Shown here in pieces: positions 1-8,775 of a stretch of DNA of 23,469 bases (the stretch's first letter is position 1; every line of letters begins with the position of its first letter). The position numbers and the translations under genes were made by a program. The notes under the pieces are model-generated. The model was not told the origin of the DNA. It did no database searches and was given only the letters and a program-made list of their open reading frames with translations. Origin of the DNA: Porphyromonadaceae bacterium UBA3327 (GTDB lineage: Bacteria; Bacteroidota; Bacteroidia; Bacteroidales; Muribaculaceae); contig DERZ01000055.1 in assembly GCA_002361155.1 (NCBI GenBank), forward strand, positions 1 to 23,469, written 5' to 3'.

Positions 1-1224
<1,224 letters not shown>

Positions 1225-1316
1225 TCAATGTATGATTTAATGCCTGATGAGACTTTGTCTCCGTGTCTTAAAGGCGTCGCTGCCTCACGCAGTTTCTCTC
1301 TGCCTTGTTTCAGTTG

Positions 1317-1324
1317 CAAAATTA
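1317..1324 (-). promoter_or_regulatory. Putative -7 box of the eno promoter
   Basis: On the minus strand this reads TAATTTTG, an exact match to the Bacteroidetes primary sigma -7 consensus TAnnTTTG. No TTTG is found about 19 nt upstream, so the -33 element is weak. Transcription would start near 1310, giving a leader of about 125 nt. That leader holds a small hairpin (gagac/gtctc, 1249-1261). Confidence 0.5.
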
Positions 1325-1384
1325 CTAAATTTTTCGCAATCCCGCGTCATATTTTAGACTATTTTATGTTTTTTAAATATCAGT

Positions 1385-1392
1385 TGGCTTTG
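1385..1392 (+). promoter_or_regulatory. Possible -7 box of the helicase promoter
   Basis: TGGCTTTG differs from TAnnTTTG at one position. A TTTT lies 19 nt upstream where TTTG would be expected. A start near 1399 would give a leader of about 40 nt to the ATG at 1440. The match is imperfect, so this is tentative. Confidence 0.3.
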
Positions 1393-1439
1393 CGTCTCTC
1401 TGCAGCCCTTCTGACAAATTTTCAAAAAAGTTATTGTGT

Positions 1440-2831
1440 ATGGTTTCGCTCGCTATGGATGTTCTGAAGCATCTTCCGTTTGTTCCCAATGAGCAGCAGG
1501 CTCTTCTTGTGGCGGCTATGTGTTCGTTTGTCGGAAAGGGAGCGGACCGCGACGTGTTCGTGCTGAACGGATATGCCGGAACGGGCAAGACTTCCGTTGT
1601 CGGTGCTCTCATAAAGACGTTGGTCGAACACAGGAAGCCCGTGGTGCTCCTCGCTCCTACCGGAAGGGCGGCCAAGGTGGCGTCGGCGCTGGCCGGATTC
1701 CCGGCCTCGACCATTCACCGCAAAATTTTCCGGCCGCTTTCTTCCGATCCGTCAGGTGCGTCGTGGTATCTTGCGAAAAATGAACACGCCGACACTCTTT
1801 TCATAATTGATGAGGCTTCGCTTATTTCCGATTCTCCGGGGGGTGGCGACAGCCTTCTCCGGCAGGTGGTCCGATATATCTATTCGGCTCGCGGATGCAG
1901 GATGATGCTCGTCGGCGACGAGGCGCAGCTCCCTCCCGTAGGACAGACTGAATCGACGGCAATGAACCCCGCGCGTCTTCGCAGACTCGGCCTTGACCCG
2001 ATATGCGGCACTCTTGATATCCCGGCCCGTCAGGCTGCCGACAGCGGAATCGTCCATAACGCCACTATCGTCCGCCAGCTCCTCTTCAATTCTGTGCCGG
2101 GATTGCCGGCGGCTCTCGATGTGACGGGATTCCCGGAAATCGTGGCGATATCGTCGGTGGAACTTGCCGAAGTCCTTGCTGACAGTTATGCGGCGGTCGG
2201 GGAGGAGGATACAATAATAGTGACACGGTCCAACAGGCGTGCCAACAATTTCAACCGGGCCATCCGCCGGATGGTGATGTATGCCGAGGATCCCATTCAG
2301 CGTGGAGACCGCCTGATCGTGGCCAGGAACGACTACTACTGGATGAAGGCCAACAAGGCGGCGAAGCACAGTCCGCTGATTGCCAACGGCGATACCGCTC
2401 TTGTAACGTGGGTGGGGCGTTCGCAGAAAGTTTACGGCCGCTACTTCACGGAAGTGGAGCTTCAGCTCTCCGGCGGTATGGTGGTCAGCGCGCAGGTGAT
2501 GCTCCGTAGTCTTGTGTGCGACGGACCGTCGATTCCCAGGGAGGAGATGGAGCGTTTCTATAACCGTGTCATGGCTTCGGCCGAGGGCAGCATGTCGGAA
2601 AAGATGGCGGTAGCCCTCGATGATCCGTACTATAACGCGCTTCAGGTGAAATATGCCTATTGCGTTACATGTCACAAGGCCCAGGGCGGACAGTGGCGCC
2701 ATGTCTACATCGACATGGGAGGCATTGCTCCGGAGAATTTCACCGGCGACTTCTATCGCTGGCTTTATACCGCCCTGACCCGCGCCACCGAGAAAGTTTT
2801 CCTGATCAACCCCACCATTCCTCTCCGCTGA
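1440..2831 (+). CDS. RecD/Dda-like superfamily 1 DNA helicase (AAA + UvrD_C_2 type)
   Basis: Predicted ATP-dependent 5'-3' type DNA helicase of the RecD2/Dda group, probably acting in DNA repair or recombination. Residues are counted from a TTG at 1434, the longest possible start. Walker A is NGYAGTGKT (45-53), followed by motif Ia APTGRAAK (74-81), Walker B LFIIDEASL (122-130) and motif III LVGDEAQLPPVG (159-170). Near the C-terminus are CHKAQGGQW and the motif VI segment WLYTALTRATEKV. I chose the ATG at 1440 (MVSLAMDV); an ATG at 1455 (MDVLKHLPFV) is equally possible. At about 460 aa it is shorter than RecD2 and has no recognisable N-terminal extension. It stands alone, divergent from eno and convergent with tsf. 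There is no recB or recC nearby, so the name recD is not used. Confidence 0.9.
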   Translation: MVSLAMDVLKHLPFVPNEQQALLVAAMCSFVGKGADRDVFVLNGYAGTGKTSVVGALIKTLVEHRKPVVLLAPTGRAAKVASALAGFPASTIHRKIFRPLSSDPSGASWYLAKNEHADTLFIIDEASLISDSPGGGDSLLRQVVRYIYSARGCRMMLVGDEAQLPPVGQTESTAMNPARLRRLGLDPICGTLDIPARQAADSGIVHNATIVRQLLFNSVPGLPAALDVTGFPEIVAISSVELAEVLADSYAAVGEEDTIIVTRSNRRANNFNRAIRRMVMYAEDPIQRGDRLIVARNDYYWMKANKAAKHSPLIANGDTALVTWVGRSQKVYGRYFTEVELQLSGGMVVSAQVMLRSLVCDGPSIPREEMERFYNRVMASAEGSMSEKMAVALDDPYYNALQVKYAYCVTCHKAQGGQWRHVYIDMGGIAPENFTGDFYRWLYTALTRATEKVFLINPTIPLR

Positions 2832-2884
2832 TTCCGTCAGTCTCCTCCGGATTCCTGCTTCCAGGTTCGGTTCTTAAACAGTCG

Positions 2885-2923
2885 GGGTCTGCGTCATCGG
2901 CATTTTGCCGGAGACGCAGACCC
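2885..2923. terminator. Hairpin between convergent helicase gene and tsf
   Basis: A perfect 11-bp inverted repeat (gggtctgcgtc at 2885-2895, gacgcagaccc at 2913-2923) encloses a further cggc/gccg pairing. It lies in the 130-bp gap between two converging genes, where a bidirectional terminator is expected. Neither side has a long T run, so intrinsic termination is inferred mainly from position and stem strength. Confidence 0.6.
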
Positions 2924-2961
2924 TGAAACTTTCTGTCCCGGATGAGGGGACTATGGTTTGA

Positions 2962-3954
2962 TTAGTCCTCGTTGAGGTTTACGCGCTTGAAGTCCACCAC
3001 TACAAGTCCCTTGGTGGTGTTGTCCAGGAACTGGCCTACAGTGATCTTTGCATCCTGAACGTACGCCTGCTCGAGAAGGCAGTTCTCTTTGAAGAATTTG
3101 TTAAGACGGCCGTTGGCGATGTTCTGGATCATGGCCTCGGGGAGGTTGGAAGCCTTGGCTTCGCCGGCTTCTCTCATGATCTGGCGGCCCTTCTCTGCCT
3201 CTTCGGGAGTGATCCAGCCCTTGGTGATGTTGCTTTCGATGTGGTCCTCGGAGTCGAAGTGGTTGGGATTGAGACCGGCCTTCTTGAGGGCGGCTTCCTG
3301 AGCCTTGACAATCTGCTCCTGCTTGGTCTTCTCCACAGCGACGCTGATCTCCTGGTCGATGGTCTCCTGAGCGACATTTTCGCGGCTTACAGCCACGGGG
3401 TTCATCGAGGCGATCTGCATGCAGACCTCGCGGCCCACCTGAGCATCTACTCCTTCGAGATTGAATCCTGCGATAGCGGCGAGCTTGTCGTTGAAGTGGT
3501 TGTAGGAAGCCACAGAGGGGGCCTCGATCCATTCGTAGTCGCCGAGTTCCATTTTCTCACCGGTTTTTCCGATCTCGTCGGTGATATGGTCAGCCACTGT
3601 GCGTCCGTCGAAGTCAAGACCCTTGAGTTCGTCAAGGCTCTTTACCTTTGCGTTGAGGGCGAGTTCGAGGATTTTCTTGGCGAGTGCGCGGAAGGAGTCA
3701 TTTTTTGCGACGAAGTCGGTTTCGCATTTGAGGGTAGCGATAGCGGCGAAGTTGCCGCATGTGCCTGCGAACACACAGCCCTCGGCGGCGTTACGGTCTT
3801 CGCGTTTCGCTGCCACAGCCTGTCCTTTCTTGCGGATAATTTCGATTGCAGCCTGGATATCGCCGTCAGTTTCGGCGAGGGCGTTCTTGCAATCCATCAT
3901 TCCTGCGCCGGTCATGTGGCGCAGTTTTTTGATATCTTCTATGCTTACAGCCAT
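2962..3954 (-). CDS. tsf: Translation elongation factor Ts
   Basis: Nucleotide exchange factor that recycles EF-Tu-GDP. The 330-aa product begins MAVSIEDIKKLRHMTGAGMM, the typical N-terminal UBA-like domain (about 1-43), followed by the first family signature. The linker KREDRNAAEG leads into the core domain, where CETDFVAKNDSF (77-88) carries the TDFVxxN motif that contacts EF-Tu. Later segments include a region matching the Bacteroidetes-length dimerisation and C-terminal module (TVGQFLDNTTKGLVVVDFKR). The ATG at 3954 fits homologues exactly. It is the last gene of the rplM-rpsI-rpsB-tsf run, 73 bp after rpsB. A terminator-like hairpin sits in that gap, and no separate tsf promoter is visible. 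Confidence 0.98.
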   Translation of the reverse strand: MAVSIEDIKKLRHMTGAGMMDCKNALAETDGDIQAAIEIIRKKGQAVAAKREDRNAAEGCVFAGTCGNFAAIATLKCETDFVAKNDSFRALAKKILELALNAKVKSLDELKGLDFDGRTVADHITDEIGKTGEKMELGDYEWIEAPSVASYNHFNDKLAAIAGFNLEGVDAQVGREVCMQIASMNPVAVSRENVAQETIDQEISVAVEKTKQEQIVKAQEAALKKAGLNPNHFDSEDHIESNITKGWITPEEAEKGRQIMREAGEAKASNLPEAMIQNIANGRLNKFFKENCLLEQAYVQDAKITVGQFLDNTTKGLVVVDFKRVNLNED

Positions 3955-3980
3955 TTGAATATGGTATTAAAATTGCTTAA

Positions 3981-4014
3981 ATAAAAAAATGGGCGCGGCT
4001 GGGAAGTCGCGCCC
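3981..4014 (-). terminator. Terminator-like hairpin between rpsB and tsf
   Basis: Read on the minus strand, GGGCGCG and CGCGCCC form a 7-bp GC-only stem with a 10-nt loop. It is followed at once by ATTTTTTTATTT, a textbook intrinsic terminator shape. It sits inside an operon, after rpsB and before tsf, so it probably acts as a partial terminator (attenuator) that lowers tsf relative to rpsB. Confidence 0.75.
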
Positions 4015-4027
4015 GGAGTAGGGTCTA

Positions 4028-4873
4028 TTACTCAGCGTCTTTAACTTCCTCGGCGGTTTCTGCTGCCGGAGCCTCGGCTTTCTCGGCTGCGGGAGCTTCG
4101 TTGCGGCGCACGCGACGGCGCTTGCCGGGTGCGGAGGCCTCCTCGGCGTCGCCTTCCTTATCCTCGGGAGCGTCGATTTTCTCTACCTTGCGCTCTTCGA
4201 GGCCTTCAGCCATTGCGGAGCAGACAGCATCAAGAATCACATCGATGGATGTGGATGCGTCATCATTGGCGGGAATCACGAAGTCTACGTCGGCGGGGTT
4301 GGAGTTGGTGTCGACGATTGCGAACACGGGGATTCCGAGGCGCTTTGCCTCAGCCACCGCGATATGCTCCTTCATCACGTCGACCACGAACAGCGCGCTC
4401 GGCAGACGGCCGAGGTCGGCGATGGAACCGAGGTTCTTCACCAGCTTGTCGTGCTGACGCTTGATCTGAAGTTTCTCGCGCTTGGAGAGGTTGTCGAAAG
4501 TGCCGTCTTTCTCCATCTTTTCGATGGCCGACATTTTCTTCACTGCCTTGCGGATGGTGGGGAAGTTGGTGAGCATACCGCCGGGCCAGCGCTCAATCAC
4601 GTAGGGCATGTTGATTGCGGCCGCTTTGTTGGCGATAGCTTCTTTGGCCTGTTTCTTTGTAGCCACGAAGAGTACTTTCTTGCCGCTCTTGGCGATCTGG
4701 CGCAGAGCGTTGGAAGCCTCCTCGATCTTGGCTGCCGTCTTATATAAGTCGATGATGTGGATACCGTTGCGCTCCATGAAGATGTAGGGAGCCATCGCGG
4801 GGTTCCATTTGCGTTTGAGGTGACCGAAGTGGCATCCTGCGGTGAGGAGCTGGTCGAATGTGGGTGTTGCCAT
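4028..4873 (-). CDS. rpsB: 30S ribosomal protein S2 with charged C-terminal tail
   Basis: Small-subunit protein uS2. The 281-aa product begins MATPTFDQLLTAGCHFGHLK and contains NGIHIIDLYKT (36-46), VLFVATKKQA (67-76), the signature YVIERWPGGMLTNFPTI (91-107), a coiled-coil hairpin around 110-150, and GIPVFAIVDTNSNP (180-193). Residues 229-281 form a low-complexity tail rich in Ala, Glu, Lys and Arg, with a KRRRVRR patch (251-257). This explains the length above the usual 240-260 aa; such tails are common in Bacteroidetes S2. The ATG at 4873 follows a 158-bp gap after rpsI that carries a hairpin and an overlapping palindrome. Transcription is probably continuous from the rplM promoter. Confidence 0.98.
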   Translation of the reverse strand: MATPTFDQLLTAGCHFGHLKRKWNPAMAPYIFMERNGIHIIDLYKTAAKIEEASNALRQIAKSGKKVLFVATKKQAKEAIANKAAAINMPYVIERWPGGMLTNFPTIRKAVKKMSAIEKMEKDGTFDNLSKREKLQIKRQHDKLVKNLGSIADLGRLPSALFVVDVMKEHIAVAEAKRLGIPVFAIVDTNSNPADVDFVIPANDDASTSIDVILDAVCSAMAEGLEERKVEKIDAPEDKEGDAEEASAPGKRRRVRRNEAPAAEKAEAPAAETAEEVKDAE

Positions 4874-4909
4874 TCTTTTCTTGAAATTGTTTACGTTCTT
4901 TGATTTGGC

Positions 4910-4945
4910 CGGACAGCGGTGGAATCCGCCGTCCGCAATTGCGGA
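4910..4945 (-). promoter_or_regulatory. Hairpin and overlapping palindrome in the rpsB leader
   Basis: In the rpsI-rpsB gap, 4910-4919 pairs with 4926-4935 over ten positions around a 6-nt loop. The pair 4915/4930 is a G-U wobble only in the minus-strand RNA, which points to the rpsB mRNA as the folded molecule. The 14-nt palindrome tccgcaattgcgga (4932-4945) shares bases with one arm, so the two foldings exclude each other. This suggests a regulatory leader for S2, which controls its own synthesis in other bacteria. The function here is inferred. Confidence 0.5.
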
Positions 4946-5031
4946 GTAGGGAACGTGTCCATCTCTGCAATTTAGATACTAAACACGATGCGCTGAGCGC
5001 AAAATTCGCAAATGTCGGGAAAGGATTCCGA

Positions 5032-5418
5032 TTAACGTTTGGAGAACTGGAAGCGCTTGCGGGCTTTTGGGCGTCCCGGTTTCTTGCGTTCCACCTCGCG
5101 GGCGTCGCGGGTCATGAAGCCTTCTTTGCGGAGAGCCGCCTTGTCTTCGGGATCAACCTTGACAAGAGCGCGGGCGATGGCGAGACGCAGGGCCTCGGCC
5201 TGGCCTTTGTAGCCGCCTCCGTCGAGGTGTGCCACGATGTCGTACTTCTCGGCTGCGTCAAGTGTGAGAAGCGGCTGTTTCACCACGTACTGAAGGATCG
5301 AAGAAGGGAAGTAAACGTCGAGCGGACGTTTGTCGATTGTGATGTTGCCTGTGCCCTCGGTGAGATATACGCGGGCCACTGCTGCCTTGCGGCGACCAAT
5401 TGCATTTACTTTTTCCAT
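5032..5418 (-). CDS. rpsI: 30S ribosomal protein S9
   Basis: Small-subunit protein uS9, whose C-terminal tail reaches the P-site tRNA. The 128-aa length is standard. It starts MEKVNAIGRRKAAVARVYL and includes GTGNITIDKRPLDVYF, the signature segment GGGYKGQAEALRLAIARAL (65-84), and a basic C-terminus ending GRPKARKRFQFSKR with the expected terminal KR. The ATG at 5418 lies 5 bp after the rplM stop, so the two are certainly co-transcribed. The same gene pair occurs in nearly all bacteria. Confidence 0.98.
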   Translation of the reverse strand: MEKVNAIGRRKAAVARVYLTEGTGNITIDKRPLDVYFPSSILQYVVKQPLLTLDAAEKYDIVAHLDGGGYKGQAEALRLAIARALVKVDPEDKAALRKEGFMTRDAREVERKKPGRPKARKRFQFSKR

Positions 5419-5423
5419 CTTCT

Positions 5424-5900
5424 TTATTTCATTTTATTGATGTCCAAAACTACAGGATTCTTGTCGGCGAAAGGATGCTCGCCTCCGTTGAAGACATGGA
5501 GGTTGGTGAGCTGGGCCGCGCCGAGCTTTGTCTTGGGGAGCATGCCTTTTACCACCTTGATGAAGAGGGGGTGCTTGCCCTTGACGGTCACGCCGTAAGA
5601 TTTCTTCATGAGGTCGGCGGGAGTGAATGAGCGCTGGCCGCCGGGATAGCCCGTGTAGCGGAGATATTCGCGCTTGTTCATCTTGTCGCCGTTGAGAATC
5701 ACCTTGTCGGCGTTGATCACGATCACGTTGTCGCCGCAATCGAGATTGGGAGTGTAGTCAGGTTTGTTTTTGCCGCGAAGGATCAATGCCACCTTCGAGC
5801 AGAGACGGCCGAGCACCTGGTCGGTAGCGTCAATCACCACCCATTTCTTCTCGATTGTAGCGGGGGTGGCTGATATTGTCTTGTAGCTTAAAGTATCCAC
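5424..5900 (-). CDS. rplM: 50S ribosomal protein L13 (GTG start)
   Basis: Large-subunit protein uL13, an early assembly protein. The 158-aa product contains KKWVVIDATDQVLGRLCSK (18-36), the DNVIVINADKV stretch, and the conserved YPGGQRS and VKGMLPKTKLG segments. The start is GTG at 5900. It gives MDTLSYKTISA, the N-terminus expected for Bacteroidales L13, and no in-frame ATG lies close by. It is the first gene of rplM-rpsI-rpsB-tsf. A consensus promoter lies at 6009-6039, and about 100 nt of leader holding a two-stem structure precedes the GTG. The weak start codon and structured leader together suggest translational feedback by L13. Confidence 0.97.
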   Translation of the reverse strand: MDTLSYKTISATPATIEKKWVVIDATDQVLGRLCSKVALILRGKNKPDYTPNLDCGDNVIVINADKVILNGDKMNKREYLRYTGYPGGQRSFTPADLMKKSYGVTVKGKHPLFIKVVKGMLPKTKLGAAQLTNLHVFNGGEHPFADKNPVVLDINKMK

Positions 5901-5927
5901 TTTATTTGTTGGTTTTAAATTATCATC

Positions 5928-5983
5928 GCCCTGGGAATCAGCTTGTCAGTCGGCCAAAACTGACGTGTGCGGACTCCATGGGC
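5928..5983 (-). promoter_or_regulatory. Structured leader of rplM (candidate L13 autoregulatory element)
   Basis: In the minus-strand RNA an inner hairpin GTCAGT / ACTGAC (5959-5964 with 5945-5950, 8-nt loop) is enclosed by an outer stem: GCCC with GGGC, a small internal loop, then GGA with TCC (5975-5983 with 5928-5936). The element lies wholly between the predicted transcription start (about 6002) and the GTG at 5900. From memory, a ribosomal leader class upstream of L13 genes in Bacteroidia has been published. Whether this is a member needs a covariance-model search. Confidence 0.6.
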
Positions 5984-6008
5984 CTTTACTTTGGATATAA
6001 TCGGCTCG

Positions 6009-6039
6009 CAAAATTAATAAATTATCGCGACATGACAAA
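6009..6039 (-). promoter_or_regulatory. Promoter of the rplM-rpsI-rpsB-tsf operon
   Basis: On the minus strand TTTG (6036-6039), a 19-nt spacer and TAATTTTG (6009-6016) match both halves of the Bacteroidetes primary sigma consensus (TTTG at -33, TAnnTTTG at -7). The expected start is near 6002, which places the whole structured leader inside the transcript. Confidence 0.75.
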
Positions 6040-6059
6040 ATACAATCTGAAATTAAGAA

Positions 6060-6104
6060 GCTGTTTAATAAAATTTTCGAATAAAATTTAGGAAATCAGA
6101 CAGC
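6060..6104 (-). terminator. Possible terminator after cca
   Basis: The arms gctgt (6060-6064) and acagc (6100-6104) enclose an AT-only hairpin (6071-6077 with 6083-6089, 5-nt loop). It lies between the cca stop and the rplM promoter, where the upstream operon should end. There is no clean T run, so the assignment rests on position. Confidence 0.35.
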
Positions 6105-6123
6105 CTCGTAAGTTTCACGTGTG

Positions 6124-7539
6124 TCACGATTTTTCGTTTCCGATGTATTCTCCGGCTATGGAGAGGGCGTATTTCCACGCTGAGTCGTGGTCGTAGGGGA
6201 TGGTGCCTTCCATCACGGCTTCCTTGACGGCTTCCTTTATGCCCTGGATCCAGCGGCCGGCAGGGAGTCCGAAGTGCTCCATCAGTTCGTCGCCGTTGAC
6301 GGGGTTTTTCCAGTTGCGCAGCTCGTCGGCGTCGTTGATCTGGGCCATGCGTTCGCGCAGGCGGGAGAATCCTTCGAGCTGACGGCGCACCTTGGCCGGA
6401 TTCTTCGATGTGATGTCGGCCTCCGCGAGTGTCATGAGGTCTTCCAGATCCGGACCGGCATCAGTGATGAGTCTGCGCACGCCGGAATCCGACACGCCGC
6501 TTTCTCCCACCGATTGCGGACGCATGTGCAGCCCCACGATTTTAGCCACATACTTCATCTTCTCGTTCATCGGAAGTTTCATCTGGCGGAAAATACCGGG
6601 TATCATCTTTTCTCCCACGTAATTGTGGTTATGGAATGTCCATCCCAGACGCTCGTCGTAGCGCTTGGTGGAGGGCTTTCCTATGTCGTGGAGCAGAGTG
6701 GCCCAGCGGAGCCACTCGTTGTCGCTCTTCGCGGCCACGTTGTCGAGCACCTGAAGGGTATGGTTGAAATTGTCCTTATGCCCCTTGCCGTCCTGGATCG
6801 CCACTCCTTTAAGCTTGGCAAGAGATGGGAAAATTATTTCGAGCAGCCCGGAGCGGTCGAGCAGCTTGAAGCCATCCGAGGGGCGCGGGGCGCGGATTAT
6901 CTTCGAGAGCTCATCGTTGATGCGTTCTTTGGTGATGATTCCCATCCGGCCGCTGTTCCGCGAGATCGCCTGGAATGTTTCCGGATGAATCTTGAATCCG
7001 AGTTGGGTTGCGAAGCGTATCGCGCGCATCATCCTGAGGGGGTCGTCGGAGAAAGTGATGTCAGGATCGAGGGGAGTGCGTATTGTGCGCGCCTCGATGT
7101 CGGCGATTCCGCCGAAGGGGTCCACGAGTTCTCCGAATCTTCCCTCGTTTAGACAGATGGCCATGGCGTTGATGGTGAAGTCGCGCCTGTTCTGATCGTC
7201 CTCGAGTGTCCCGTCCTCCACTATAGGGTTGCGGCTCTCCCGCGAATAGGATTCGCGGCGGGCGCCCACAAATTCAAGTTCAAGGTCGCCGTGCCGTACC
7301 TGAGCGGTGCCGTAGCTGGCATATACTGTCAGATGTTTGGAGCGGCCGAGGCTTTCGGCCACGGCCGAGGCGAGTTCGATTCCGCTCCCTACCGTTACGA
7401 AGTCGATGTCGACCGAGGGACGGTCGAGAAATATGTCGCGCACATAACCTCCGACCACATAGACCTCGCGGCCCATCTCGTCGGCTACCCGGCCTATGTG
7501 CCGGAACACGGGATGCTCCAGACTGGAAGCTAAATTCAT
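6124..7539 (-). CDS. cca: CCA-adding enzyme / poly(A) polymerase family tRNA nucleotidyltransferase with HD domain
   Basis: Class II nucleotidyltransferase that adds or repairs the 3' CCA of tRNAs (471 aa, cytosolic). The head domain shows VVGGYVRD (28-35) and the catalytic pair in VDIDFVTVG (43-51). RRDFTINAM (118-126) and the nucleotide-reading segment DDPLRMMRAIRFA (165-177) follow. The helical neck and body precede an HD phosphohydrolase domain with ATLLHDIGKP (280-289), an extra domain found in many CCA enzymes. The family also contains poly(A) polymerases, and sequence alone does not fully separate them. CCA addition is the likelier role because no other candidate is visible here. The ATG at 7539 lies 30 bp after the M24 peptidase gene. 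It is the last gene of the cluster. Confidence 0.92.
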   Translation of the reverse strand: MNLASSLEHPVFRHIGRVADEMGREVYVVGGYVRDIFLDRPSVDIDFVTVGSGIELASAVAESLGRSKHLTVYASYGTAQVRHGDLELEFVGARRESYSRESRNPIVEDGTLEDDQNRRDFTINAMAICLNEGRFGELVDPFGGIADIEARTIRTPLDPDITFSDDPLRMMRAIRFATQLGFKIHPETFQAISRNSGRMGIITKERINDELSKIIRAPRPSDGFKLLDRSGLLEIIFPSLAKLKGVAIQDGKGHKDNFNHTLQVLDNVAAKSDNEWLRWATLLHDIGKPSTKRYDERLGWTFHNHNYVGEKMIPGIFRQMKLPMNEKMKYVAKIVGLHMRPQSVGESGVSDSGVRRLITDAGPDLEDLMTLAEADITSKNPAKVRRQLEGFSRLRERMAQINDADELRNWKNPVNGDELMEHFGLPAGRWIQGIKEAVKEAVMEGTIPYDHDSAWKYALSIAGEYIGNEKS

Positions 7540-7569
7540 TTTACAGTTGGTGAAAGTCTTCTTACGGTT

Positions 7570-8754
7570 TTACAGTTCGTGGATTTCTTCGTCCAAAGGT
7601 GTGATGTTCTCAAGTCCTCCGGGGGTCACTATGTAAGTGTTTTCCACACCGACCGCCCCTATGCCGGGAAGCACGAATTTCGGTTCGAGAGCGATTGTCA
7701 TGTTTTCTGCCAGCGGACCGCGGTTGCGCTCCATGACCACAGGAATCTCGTTGAGCTGGATGCCCACGCCGTGGCCTATGAACTTCACCTGATGGTTGTG
7801 ACCCATGAAATACTCTTTCATTCCGGCATCTTCCGCAAGGCGGCACGCGCGCCGGTACAGTTCTCCGATCTCAGTTCCGGGTGTGGCGAATTTTTCGAGG
7901 TCCCGCAGGATATCACAGGAGCACCGGTGAGCATCGTAGGCGATCTGCGGGAGGGTCCCGATGCTCCATACGCGTGTCATGTCGGTCTGATATCCGTTGA
8001 ACCCCCCGTTCATGTCGACCATCACCGCTGTGCCGGGGCGCATTATATTTCCTGACGCGCCGACAGGCAGCGACGGGTCGGCGCCGGTGCCTCCCATCGA
8101 GAAGTCGTATGGCGAGGGCTCATCGGCATTGTCTCCCGCGAGCACCGAGCCGAGATTTATCTCCATTCGCCGTCCGGCCACTCTCGGGAATCCGAGGCAA
8201 CCTTCGCGGCGCAGAACATGCTCGATCTCGATCTGGAACTCCAGATCCGTCATCCCTTCTTTGTAGCAACGGGGAATGTGTGAATAGACGGCAGCCTGTC
8301 TGCGTCCGTCCTCCCGCATTATTTCCAGCTCGCAAGGGGTCTTTACGGCGCGGCAGTCACGCATGACCGCCGACGCGTCGCCTGGCTCGGCATCGGGGAA
8401 GAGCCCGGACAGACGCCTGATCTCCGAGTAAAACAGATCTTCGAACTCAAGGCCGACTCTGGCCGGTATCTTCATACCATCGGCGGCAAGCATAGACGGA
8501 ATCTGTTCCGGCTTACGGATGCTTCGGCAGAGCTGGCTTTCGGTCTTCAGCGGGGGCACGATGAAGAATATCGGGCCGTCCGTCAGAGAGAGCCAGATGT
8601 AGCCGTTGAATATGCCGCCGGCGAAATAGAGCATGTTGGCCGATGAAACGAGAAGCATGGCCTCCAGTCCGTGGGCCTGCATGGCTTCGCGCGCTTTTTT
8701 CACGCGGAGATTCAACTCTGTTTCTGATTCCGGAAGAAGAAGAGGGAAATGCAT
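7570..8754 (-). CDS. M24 family metallopeptidase (Xaa-Pro aminopeptidase-like)
   Basis: Predicted cytosolic dimetal aminopeptidase of the Xaa-Pro/creatinase branch, 394 aa. Residues 1-135 form a creatinase-type N-terminal domain (LLLVSSANMLYFAGG region). The pita-bread catalytic domain follows and keeps all five metal ligands: D247 in VMVDMNGG, D258 in YQTDMTR, H328 in FIGHGVG, E357 in ALEPKF, E371 in GVENTY. An intact ligand set argues for an active enzyme rather than a binding-only homologue. The exact substrate is not readable, and proline-specific release of N-terminal residues is the family default. It lies 21 bp after gldH and 30 bp before cca, so it is probably co-transcribed with them. 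The ATG at 8754 gives a normal N-terminus with no signal peptide. Confidence 0.88.
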   Translation of the reverse strand: MHFPLLLPESETELNLRVKKAREAMQAHGLEAMLLVSSANMLYFAGGIFNGYIWLSLTDGPIFFIVPPLKTESQLCRSIRKPEQIPSMLAADGMKIPARVGLEFEDLFYSEIRRLSGLFPDAEPGDASAVMRDCRAVKTPCELEIMREDGRRQAAVYSHIPRCYKEGMTDLEFQIEIEHVLRREGCLGFPRVAGRRMEINLGSVLAGDNADEPSPYDFSMGGTGADPSLPVGASGNIMRPGTAVMVDMNGGFNGYQTDMTRVWSIGTLPQIAYDAHRCSCDILRDLEKFATPGTEIGELYRRACRLAEDAGMKEYFMGHNHQVKFIGHGVGIQLNEIPVVMERNRGPLAENMTIALEPKFVLPGIGAVGVENTYIVTPGGLENITPLDEEIHEL

Positions 8755-8775
8755 GTCAGATTATTTTCTATCAGG

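Noticed and set aside
1752..2702. 316-aa open frame on the minus strand opposite the helicase gene
   Set aside because: It lies fully antisense to a gene with intact helicase motifs, and its protein has no recognisable domain and a His/Arg-rich composition typical of a shadow frame.
3241..3984. 247-aa open frame on the plus strand opposite tsf
   Set aside because: Antisense to elongation factor Ts; the residues mirror tsf codons and show no domain or start context.
4900..5598. 232-aa open frame on the plus strand across rpsI and rplM
   Set aside because: It is antisense to two ribosomal protein genes, so it is a shadow.
6187..7152. 321-aa open frame opposite cca
   Set aside because: Shadow of the CCA-adding enzyme, whose motifs are intact on the other strand.
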